From Rhipidocladum racemiflorum (lineage: Eukaryota > Streptophyta > Magnoliopsida > Poales > Poaceae): a stretch of 64,000 nt of DNA. Below are positions 49,201-58,856 of the stretch, one piece after another. A program made the position numbers and the translations under genes. Where the stretch lies: contig CM070592.1 in assembly GCA_036346355.1 (NCBI GenBank), forward strand, positions 32,496,467 through 32,560,466, given 5' to 3'. The notes under the pieces were generated by a model. That model was not told where the DNA came from and ran no database searches. It saw only the letters and a program-made list of their open reading frames with translations. Position 1 is the stretch's first letter, and every line of letters starts with the position of its first letter.

Positions 49201-50325
49201 TCTTCTTAGTATGAAAAGAAAGAATGAATAAATTATGGTATTTTGGCTGTGGTGTAAGAGATTTGAGTTTTCTTTGCGATTTGGCTTAGAAAAATAAAAT
49301 GTGTGCTCTTTGGATGTTGCCAAATTCTTTCTAAAGTGGTTTTTAGCGCTTTGGGGTTCGAGTTGTTGTATGTGGATCAATTGGGTTCATGGTTTATGGT
49401 TGAGCTTACTCAATGATGGTACTCTTTGTCCTGGTCCTTTGAGTGGAAGGATGTGAGGCGAGACCTTCTTAGTAAGAGAAATCGGGTGTGGCTAGTAGTT
49501 GATCGTAAATAGTTTAAAAGTGAATAGTAAAGGAAGGTTGTGTATGACCCAATTCAAAACTTCCTGGAGAATTGTTTCGTTGATGCGTTCCTCGGTAGGA
49601 TTGATTAAATTATTAGTGGACCTCTTGGTGGTTGCTAGTAATTGCTTTTCCTTTTAGAAGTGTATGGGATCTTTTTGTCGCTAGGCTATGAGCGAGTTGT
49701 GTCAACCAAAGTGGAATGTTCGGTTGTTAATGTTGTGCGGGTTTTAAGGACCCTGGTTATAAAGTAGGTTTTTCCTTCCGGAGGTAATGGTGGGTATTGG
49801 TCTTTTTACAAAAGATCAATCTTTTTCAAGGTCTCAACCCCGATTGTTCCAGCAGTTGGTAGTCTTGGAGTGTTGTGTCTCACTTGGTTCACGTCGCCTT
49901 GAATACGACAAACCACAGTAGAGAGATTGAGGTGTGAAAACACTTTTGTGCGTGGGAGCTGAAGAGGGTTCTAGAGGTTGGTGCCGTGCTCTTCTGGTGA
50001 GTAGCATCAGTTAAAGGGATTGGGCACCTTAGTGCCAAGGAGTGCATAGAATGAGGACTGTGAGACCGTTTTCCTTTGTTGTCTGTTTGGGAATTTATCC
50101 TATTGCTTGGGACATTCTGAATCATTGTGTTAGTGCTTTGTGTTTTAATGTTGAATAAGTTTCTAGCAAGTTTTGATTATGAGTTATCGTTAGAGCCGTC
50201 AGTCTTCGATCCTTAGCTCCTTGCTTTTGAGTTATGCCTAGTGCAAATCGTAGGGATTTCTGAGCGGGATCTGAGAAGTGAACCTTAGCTCGCCGATTTG
50301 GTTGTTTCTTGAAGTGGCGTGTATC
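46287..50325 (+). mobile_element. Element C internal domain, no recognisable genes
   Basis: About 4 kb of T-rich DNA without retroelement protein motifs in any frame. It is homologous, in reverse orientation, to 20189-24338 of element D, and ends at the PPT. It is a conserved non-coding interior, as in large retrotransposon derivatives. Confidence 0.75.
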
Positions 50326-50359
50326 GGATTCGGGTCGAATCCTGTTAAGGGGGAGAGAA
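50326..50359 (+). promoter_or_regulatory. Polypurine tract and hairpin, element C
   Basis: Hairpin GGATTCG/CGAATCC (50326-50342) then TTAAGGGGGAGAGAA immediately before the 3' LTR start at 50360. Confidence 0.87.
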
Positions 50360-51865
50360 TGTGACACCTCAGAATGCGACTTTATAGATTACGGCATTTC
50401 GGTACAACCTTATATCGTATTTTGGGCCGTTTCCGGGTGTTTGGGCCTCTCCGAGGGAATTTGGGCCTCTCTAAGGGAGTTTGGGCCTTGGGGGACTGAT
50501 TTTGGGCTTTCAGGAGAACTTGGGCCTTCTGTGGGGGGTTTTGGGCCTTGTGGGGTCAGCAAACCTGCCTAACCCTAGCCACCCCTCCTCATGCGCCCCA
50601 CCCTCCTTCCCCTCCCAAGCCGCCGGCCCCCTCTTCCCTTGGTGCGCCCCCTCCTCTCCCTTCCTTGCGCCACCCCCTCCACCCTAGCCGACCCTAGCTA
50701 GGGCTCCTCCCCCCATAGCTGCCACACCTTTCCCCCCATTTGATATCTCCGTTGCGAAGCCTTTCAACCGAGAGGATCCGACGATTCCGACGATTTGAGG
50801 GAGATAGTGGCCGGGAGGAGGAGATCCGTCGTCGTTTCATTTGTCAAGAAGAAGTATGCCATGGTAGATTATTTTGTAGGGTTGTGATGCTGGTTAGAAG
50901 GGAGTTTTTATGCCTAAAATTCATGTATAGGTATTGTTTCTAGATGAGATTAGGGTTATAGCAAATCTGTCCAATGTTGTGTTCTCGGGCAGATTGGGCG
51001 CTTGAGCTTCGGGCTCAGTTTTGGCAATTTTAGAAGCGTTTGCTGATTAGCCGACTATTATGAAAGTTGTAGGTAATTCAATTACCGTTAATTGGAAACC
51101 AAGAACGCTAAATTCCATCCAGCCGTTTAAAAGTTATGGCTGTTTCACCGAGCAATATCAAATCTGTGACGTGATTGGAACAAATCGTGTTCAACTGTAG
51201 ATTAGACAATTTTAGAGGCCGATTCAGTCTTCGCGAATGCCTAGAAAAAGTTGGGAAATCTCCTAAGTTTTGAGAAAATGTACTCGTTTACTTGATTTGG
51301 AATTGTAGAACTCAAGTTATGGTCGTTGGAGCGCTGCTGTCCTGATTGGACAGAGTGTTGTTTTTCGGGTTTTTTGAGTGGGTTGCGAAGTCGATGTAGA
51401 TGATAGTTCTTGTATTTCTTTGCGGGTATGTTTTGAGTGTATTGTACCTAGGTGCAGGTGTTGTGCCCCCGTGAGTGCCTTCAACGTCTCGCCAATCCGT
51501 CGTGCGCGAGTGAAGGCAAGTGTATTGTGATGTTTGTAACTTGAATGGCATTATGGTTGCGTTATGATGCGAGTTAACCATTGACATGTTTACTTGCCAT
51601 GTTTGATTATTCAATGAGAATAAGTGAATATGAATTGATTAGATGAATATGAGATGCTATGTTATGGATGTGAGGATGAATATGTATCTAATTGTGGCTA
51701 CGTAATTGTTGAATTGAGTGCATACGCAAGTTTATTCATATTTATGGCATGTGTGCATTCATGGCATGAGGACAGGCCAGGACGGTGAGAAAGTCATAAC
51801 TAATCCAGTAAGGTCAGTGAGAAAGTTATGACTAATCCGGAGCGCCTATGAGAAAGACCTACCTC

Positions 51866-54800
51866 TATGGGACCCCCGGATCGGCTATCCGGAGTCCTCT
51901 GTGTATTTCTGTACTAGTCCCAGATCAGTAGCTAGTACACACAGTCAAAAGTGATGAATCAACAACCATATCACGAGTACAAATAACTAAATAAGAATAA
52001 TACCAAATAAAAGCAAAGACCTTATGGTCAAGGTTTACCATTACGGCCTGAACAGGCTGAACAACTTGAACAACTGCAGCGGAAGACGAAAACGCCAATG
52101 CGACCCATCCAAATGCCCACAGGCAATCGAGTGGAGAACGCACCCTAGTCGATGGAAATCTTGAACAGCTTCTTTCACTTCTGAGATAGGATTAGAATGT
52201 AGCACGTGAGTACATAAAGTACTCAGCAAGTCTGGGAGATTATGCACAATGTAGGCTATCCAAAGATGGCTTAATATGGTTCTTTTGCATAAAGCCAAGT
52301 TTCATCAAATCATACTTGTTAATAGTTTTCACAAAGCATTTTTGAGCAATTCTTTTTAATAATTGAATTATGTAATATTGTAGTGAAGGTTCTAACCACC
52401 ACTCACTAATATACAGGCTCTATCCGCCACATCTCAACAAAATCAGGGTTCAATCCAATCAAATGGCTATGTCCGCCATGGTTCACAAAATCGAGTTCTT
52501 TCCACCTACCTGGCTTTGGCCGCCAGAAGCACACCCGAGAGTTCTAACCGCTCCCGGATCCCAAAACAAAACATTGTTTAGTTTGAAATCAAAACCCAAA
52601 GTCTACCAGTATGAAAGCATTCAGCAAGCTTCGCCCTTGACCGTAGGCACGGCTATTCGAATAGTTTTAACTCTGCAGAGGTTGTACAGCTTTACCCACA
52701 AGACATGATATTCCCTTGATGCCAAGCTATTAGCACACTTCCTTGGGTGTGCCGGCAGGGATATCATGACAAGGCCTTTACAATGTATACGCCTAACCTG
52801 ACTCACCACGAGGTTTCACCGTTAGGGTTATTTCCACCCAGTACAGAAGCCCCCTCTTGCGCCGTGTGAGAAAAACAACAACAACAACAACAACAACAAT
52901 GCCTCTTTCCGGCTCTCACACAACAACCGAGTGGTGAGTCTAAGTTAGGTTTCTACAAATTATTCAGCCAGGTCGTGCCCACTTTGACATGTGGTTGTAC
53001 GGTAATGCTTAGAATGGGGACAGTCATAAGCGTCGGTCCTTAATTGACTTGGGGCGGTACTTGCACAAAAGGATCAAGGCTTGATCCGCTCCCACCCGAC
53101 ATTCCATGCCGCCCAAGTCGAAATCATTTTCCTTTTCTTTTTATTTTAGAAAACAGTACTAAACTCATAGTAATAAACTTCAAATCACATTTAATAACAT
53201 TCTTTTTGAATAATCCCACCCATAGGTTGTTTTCATCGGAAAAGATCCTAAGCAATTCTACCGTACTACATAGCAACGGATACCATATAAGCCTAAGCAT
53301 GGTATAAACAAGGTTCTAGGGTTACAATGGATATGATTAACAATGTCAAGGAGGAATCAACAAGTTCGGTATAACTAACACTTATATTTGACATATTTCA
53401 TTAAACATAGCCATGCACTTTATAAATCATTTAAATCATTTCGCAAACATAGGAGCAAAATGCGTCAAGGAGACTTGCCTCGGTCACAGCGAGAAGGTTG
53501 AACTCTTTGAAGTCCGTCGGCGGGGTCGGCGGTCGCGTCGGGGTCGTCGACTACGCGCAAAACGAGGCAAATAAATAAATAAAAGAAAATAAATAAAATC
53601 CAAAAATTACAAAATTAGTACTGTCAGGTAGATCTTGATTTTAGATGAATTTAGAAACTTGAACGGAGTCAATCGGAGTTCGGACGCAAAAGTTATAAGC
53701 GTTTGAAGTTGAAAAATGATGGAAAATCAAGAAAAAGAAAAAGTTACTATTTGCTACAGTAACTTGCGAGAATTTTGGTACAGAACCTGGCAAAACCAGC
53801 AGAGACTTCTTTTGCTTCCAAAAACCGGATTTTTGCCCCATTTTCGCACGGATTTGGACCAAATAAAATCATGGATTCTCTAGATAACATCCTTAGGGAC
53901 TCATAGGAGGAAGGAATTGAGTTGGTTCTCACCGGAGATGATGAATTTCGCGATGAACGGAGCTCCGGCCGGATGAACAAAAACTCGAAATTCGTCGCCA
54001 ACTCTTGATCAAACCTAAAATTGATGATTGGGTTAGACTCTAGACTCATCCACGGTCACAAGGAACCAAGTGGCATGAAGAATGGCTCACCGGAGAAGGA
54101 GCTACAAGCATGAACTTGAAGAACACCGAAAAAGTGTGACACACGGTTTTCTTGATCTCACGGGCAAATGCGTGGAGTAGAGGGAAAGAGGAGCACACTC
54201 CCGGAAAGGGGATACTTATACCGAGTGGATGGAGGTGGTGGTGCGGTGTTTGGACGAGAAACGGACGAGTTAATGGCGAGTGAGTGGATTTCAGTTTTTC
54301 TTGAATGAGGCCGTTTCCGGCGAGCTTGATGGCGCACCGAGGTGGGGAATAGCAAGAGCTCGTCGTTGCGGATCCACCGGAACCGACCGTTCGCGTTTTG
54401 GAGTTGAATTGAGGGAGTTATGAGCAATTGAGTGCAACCCTAGCCATTGGAGCATGTTGAGAAGCTCTCTGTTCTTGCCTTGGCTGGAGGTTGAAGAAGG
54501 TGCACTATTCACTTGCCACGTGGCACTCTCTAATTGGTCCTCCTTTACGTAAATGATCCGCCCTAGAGAAAAATAAGGAAAAATGGTCTAAAAATTCCGG
54601 AAAAATTCCTAGAGCCATTTTAGAATATTTGGGACCCAATAAAATTGGTTTGGTTGAATTCGGATGATTTTTGTGGAATTGAATATTCGGGCGCGGATTG
54701 CGGGCATTAAACAAAAGCCGCGCGAGATAAAATAGGAGCGGAGGTCCAAAAATCCGGGGAATGGTTCCTAAAATCATTTTGGAATATTTGGAACACAATT

Positions 54801-55018
54801 GAAGTGGTTTGGAGATTTTTGGAGCATTTTTGGACTCGGGTGAATTTTAGAATCTGCGGAATTTGGAAAACCCGATTTTTCGACCGGGAGGGAATTAATT
54901 CCCGATTTTGGATAGGAATGGATGCCAGGTTAATATAAACACCAAAGAAACTCCAAGTTTTGAATTTAACTTATTTAAATTAGGTTTTTCTCCAGAAAGC
55001 CAAAACTAGGGTGTTACA
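51866..55018 (-). mobile_element. Solo LTR S (about 3.15 kb)
   Basis: On the minus strand it runs from TGTAACACCCTAG (55018) to GGGGGTCCCATA (51866), with duplication ACCTC (51861-51865, 55019-55023). The last bases are TA where the family has CA, consistent with a C-to-T change. It is related to A/B/F: ACTAGTAC and ACACAGAG motifs near the end, GC donor-like GAG|GCAAGT (53473-53481), acceptor TATCTCAG|AAG (52181) and hairpin (52202-52230). No PBS, PPT or gene. Confidence 0.85.
52873..52899. repeat. (CAA)n microsatellite
   Basis: An uninterrupted trinucleotide run within solo LTR S. Confidence 0.9.
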
Positions 55019-55770
55019 ACCTCGTAGTTCCATCCACAGTTGTGAATGGTAGCGAGTCAGTAAGAGTAGGCACCCTCCATCTACGGGATGGAAGGGGAAA
55101 GAGGGTGCACACCGACGGGTGTGCACTCGGCAATACCGGTATGTGCTAATAAAAGAGACATGTGCATTGCATGAATGAGGATGATTATGAGATATTTATG
55201 AAGATGAACCATGGGATGCTTATGATGATGCGTAATGATATGTAATATTGATGCTATTGAATAATGTTGTTGCTCTATTCCATTGCAATACACATTGCTG
55301 AGTGATGAACTCACGCTTGTTGTTTTATGTTGTTTTTAGGTGCTATGAACTCGGCATGCGGGAAAGGGAGTTAGCGTCACATCTACACTTAGATTCATTC
55401 ATTTAGACAACTACACATTCTCGTTCGTAGTTGTGATGGTGATGTTTAATGTGCTAAATTTGTTCATGCTATAACTTGTGTGTAGATTTATTGTTCACTT
55501 CGTTTTAGTCATGAAGTGTTGAGATTCATTAATTGGTCTTAAATTGTTGTTATACCTCATGTTATTGCTGTTTTAGATGTCATCCATTATGTTATTGCTT
55601 GTGTTATCATTACTGTTGCTTCAACCCATGGAATTACAAAGGAGATGCTGCCGGAATTTCGGTTAAAGCATTTTCGCCCTTGCTGTAATTTGTTCTTAAT
55701 TATGGTATTTAGTTGCTATTTCTACTTCGTTTGGTGACATTCAGGGCATACCTGATGCCGGGGTGTTACA

Positions 55771-57309
55771 CAAGTTATGCTTTGACCATTTTTTTCCCAT
55801 GTTTTAAAATATTAGTTTGTTTTAAATTATGCATGCTAGTTTAATTATGATGCTTTCGAGTAAATTTGGCATTAGATAATTACCACTTGATATTGTCACC
55901 TTGCCCATAATACTTGTATGCCAATAAACCATTTGTCACCCTAGGTTGGATTATACATACTGGTTAATACTAAACACCAGAATGGGGTAGTTAGAACGTG
56001 TTAGTTCTGCTTATCCATGCCATTTGAACTAATGACACCAATCTGGAAGTAAGCTGAATACTGACTATTGAACTATGGAACCTGTTTTGAAAGAATGTGA
56101 CATGTGTTGTTGATATACTGGTGGCACATGGTGCATGGTATCTAACCGGGTGGGAAAATAATTTAGACTATGGCAAGTGGCAAGTGATTAATGGGAGGCC
56201 CGATGTGGCACATGGGAGTGATGTTGTTGAATTTGGTTTCGTGAACTTTGGGTAGTCTTGCCACGGTCAACCTAAGGACTTAACCTTGCAAGCCTTTGAA
56301 CTGGGCCTAACATACAACCACATGTCTGGTGTGGGACAGACCTAGTTGAGTATGATTCCGAAGTCTTAGCATGTGAGACCTCAGGTGGTTTTTGTAGCTG
56401 TGAATGTAGAAAGAAGGGTGTAGTGTTTATCGGATTGGTCTTACATCTCTTCAATGGTATAAGATGGCCCTGTACTTCCGCTCCACAAAAGGGAAAGGAC
56501 AGTGGGAACTATACCGGGAGGTACGCATGCGAGGATAGAGGTTTCGGAAAGACTTTGTTATGGTTACTCACCTATGTGGTGCTTAACTTTATCGTTTGGG
56601 TAAAGTGTATAACCTCTGCAGAGTGTACAAACTATTCAAATAGCCGTGTCCACGGTATTGGACATCGCTCGGGGATTACAGTCAAGGGTTAGACTTTATT
56701 AAAAACGTGGTTGGGATAAAATATGAAGTTGATGGAAGTATGGATTAGGATGTGGGAATATTTTTTCTTAACTCATGAAAAAGTTATTGTTATATTATTT
56801 ATTTTTACCGCTTTCGAATCTACTTACGCTACTTGTTAAATGTTGTTTTACTGCAAAATAAACCTGTTAAGCCATTCCATTGGAATAAGCTAGGCATGTA
56901 GCATATTAGGTTGCATTCTGTGCATAGCTTGTTGAGTACCAATGTACTCACCTCTCCAAAATCACAACACGAGAAGAAGAAGATCTGCAAGCCAACGAGG
57001 AAGAGCAGAACAATGATGCGAACAACTAGGGGCAAGCCAAGTCAGTTGCCTGTGGCAAACTGAGGTGCCACGAATAATCTTCATTCCGCTGATGTTTTAA
57101 TGTTACTCTGAACTTAGCCCTGTGTGGCTTTATAATTGTAAGGCTGACCATAAGGTCTTAACAATCGTATATGAGTTGAATACTTTAATATTAATGTTTC
57201 TGTTGTGTATGTGTGATGGTATTCATCTCTGTTGTATCTGTGAGCACCAGCGTGATCCTGGACTGGTGTATCACACAGAGTGTTCGAAATTCCAATTCCG
57301 GGCGCAACA
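55771..57309 (+). mobile_element. Solo LTR F, 3' segment
   Basis: Resumes with CAAGTTATGCTTTGACCA, the equivalent of the intron start in element A's LTR. Hairpin TTGAGTAC CAAT GTACTCACC is at 56927-56953. Acceptor-like CACGAG|AAGAAG (56973) is followed by an acidic frame EEEDLQANEEEQNNDANN and stop. The terminal stem GCACCAG/CTGGTGT is at 57244-57269. No other gene. Confidence 0.82.
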
Positions 57310-57701
57310 TGTTGCCATGTTTGATCTTTGCATGTGATGTGATGAATGTGAATGGTTAAATGGTTATGCCGTTGTTTAAATCAAGTTTATATGCAAGTAA
57401 ATTCATGTTTATGGCATATCTGCATGTATAATGGAATAGGCGACCTATTCTGATGCTGTTCTCTGTGTTCACATGTAGTGAACATGAAAGACCTACCTCG
57501 TAGTCCCATTCACAGTAGTGAATGGTAGCGAGTCAGTAAGAGTAGGCACCCTCCACGGGATGGAAGGGAAAGATGGCACACACCGACGGGTGTGCACTCG
57601 ACAATACCGGTATGTGCTAAGTAAAGAGACATGATGCATTGCATTGCATGAATGAGAAATGAGAATGTGAATGAAGAAGTTTTATGAATTGTTCCCCATG
57701 G
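57310..57701 (+). mobile_element. LTR G, right part (3' truncated)
   Basis: Continues G after F. It matches C LTR positions up to about 55214: GAGTCAGTAAGAGTAGGCAC, the CACACCGACGGGTGTG palindrome and ACCGGT. It breaks off at CCATGG (about 57701), losing its hairpin and 3' end where the gene-fragment element begins. Confidence 0.75.
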
Positions 57702-57734
57702 TTTGTGATTGACATAGCGTATGTATGTTAACAT

Positions 57735-58316
57735 GAGTAAGCGATGGATCAGATTTTGAAAGGACCTTGACAGGTTATCAGGCAAAGGTGGTGTAGGGTC
57801 TGAAAGTGTAGATTTGACTAACTGGGTAAACTCACTACCCACAAAAGGGGGCCTTCCAGCACAGCATTTGTACAACACACAACCAAGTGCCCAGAAATCA
57901 TAATCATATGAGTGAACTCCTCCCTCTCGAAAAAACTCAGGAGCCCTATAGCATGCTGTTCCCCTCATAGGTTGTGGCACATCTCCAGGATTAGTCTTCT
58001 CAATGTCTTTTAAACGCCTTCTTAATCCAAAATCACACAGCTTGATACATCCAAATTCATTGAGCAAAATGTATGATGGTTTCAGATCACAACATATAAT
58101 TCCTTGTGAATGCAAGAACTGAAGAGCTTTGACAAGATCATAAGCTAGGTCATGTACAAAATTTTCAGACAGCTTCTTATCCTTGCTCATGGTGTCAATC
58201 ACAATATGTATTGCAGTGGCACCCTCAACAACGAAATGCCTGATATGCTTGCTCTCTGTGTCAATCACTCTGCCAACTAATATCTCTATCTTGATTAAGA
58301 GAGTGAACCTAAACAC
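57735..58316 (-). pseudogene. RUNKEL-like protein kinase fragment (C-lobe)
   Basis: Residues ~49-194 of the frame match the plant RUNKEL/ULK4-like kinase: VHDLAYDLVKALQFLHSQGI, catalytic loop CCDLKPSYILL, CDFGL, an APE motif (YRAPEFF), then GGVHSYDYDFWALGCVLY and DPTPPLPDNLSRSFQNLIHR. RUNKEL acts in phragmoplast and cytokinesis microtubule function in plants. The N-lobe (Gly-rich loop, VAIK Lys) is absent, and the Mg-binding Asn after DLKPS is Tyr. The sequence leaves the family after HRLLM. An active kinase is not expected. The 48 residues upstream are from another, unrecognised source. Confidence 0.82.
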
Positions 58317-58370
58317 ACCAGATCCCTTGACCGGTTGATAGACAAGCTAATTAGTGCTTTATCCTCATTA

Positions 58371-58754
58371 TCATGTGCAGTTTCTCTTGGACATAGTGGC
58401 TTTGCTTCCTGAACTAAGACCACTACATCTACATAAAGAGCAGCTTGCCCCCAAGCTACTATCATCTGTACAGCTATTTTGATACTTGAAGTGAAATCCA
58501 CAGGAGTTAGACATCAACTGATACCTCACTTGTTTGCAACACAACTTGGGGTGAAGGTTGTTTAGAGAAATATCAAATGCAATAACTGGTGCAAAATCCT
58601 TTAGCTCCAGGAATCCATCATTGGGGTTAGAATTAATAAAAATATCTCTAGCATTGGCATTAGATAACATATTTCCATTCACCATTAAACTTTTTTGATC
58701 GTCGGGCTCAACATACTGAAGAAAAGTAGAACCAAGGTTTGGTTCACTTACCAT
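58371..58754 (-). pseudogene. Unassigned coding-like fragment in the gene-capture element
   Basis: A 127-residue frame in register with its neighbours: VSEPNLGSTFLQYVEPDDQK, NANARDIFINSNPNDGFLEL, then a Cys-rich tail (GASCSLCRCSGLSSGS). The acidic D-rich pieces with FLELKD recall the activation regions of some plant transcription factors such as NAC proteins. There is no DNA-binding domain here, so this is a weak guess. The frame continues upstream through two stops into the VOZ-like frame. Confidence 0.45.
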
Positions 58755-58856
58755 GTCTCCTAAATTTCCATCTACATCTTTAGAGTGGTTGCTATTGTTT
58801 TAAGTGTCCGAAAGTGGCAAAGTGACACTACTGTTCCCACTTTGAGCACCCAAGTC

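Larger units (their letters stand above)
30517..55770 (+). mobile_element. Element C: non-autonomous LTR retrotransposon with three nested insertions
   Basis: The outer ends are TGTGACACCTC (30517) and GGTGTTACA (55770), flanked by duplication CAAGT (30512-30516, 55771-55775). The order on the plus strand is 5' LTR (30517-32249 and 43686-44061), LTR E2, internal domain (46287-50325), PPT and 3' LTR (50360-55770). Its LTR is about 2.25 kb once insertions are removed. The interior has no retroelement protein. The last ~135 bp of the 5' LTR, the PBS and the first part of the interior are missing at the E2 junction. Confidence 0.88.
50360..55770 (+). mobile_element. Element C 3' LTR (split by solo LTR S)
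   Basis: TGTGACACCTC...GGTGTTACA; about 2.25 kb without S. Candidate exon 2 is 51458-51515, between GTGCAG|GTG and GAAG|GCAAGT. The GC-AG module runs 51516-51865 plus 55024-55339 (666 nt) with the hairpin at 55294-55319 and acceptor TTTTTAG|GTGC at 55339. The expected first donor reads AAGAAGTATG here rather than AAGAG|GTATG, a likely inactivating change. Confidence 0.88.
1674..57309 (+). mobile_element. Solo LTR F (about 4.5 kb), split by CACTA and element C
   Basis: It begins TGTAACATCCC and ends GGGCGCAACA, flanked by a perfect 5-bp duplication TGTTG (1669-1673, 57310-57314). Once the nested elements are removed, three pieces remain: 1674-2156, 28010-30516 and 55771-57309. No internal region, PBS or PPT lies between LTR ends, so this is a solo LTR. 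Its 3' part resembles the 3' parts of A, B and S (motifs GATCCTGGACT and ACACAGAG), so it belongs to the same broad chromovirus-type LTR group. Confidence 0.85.
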
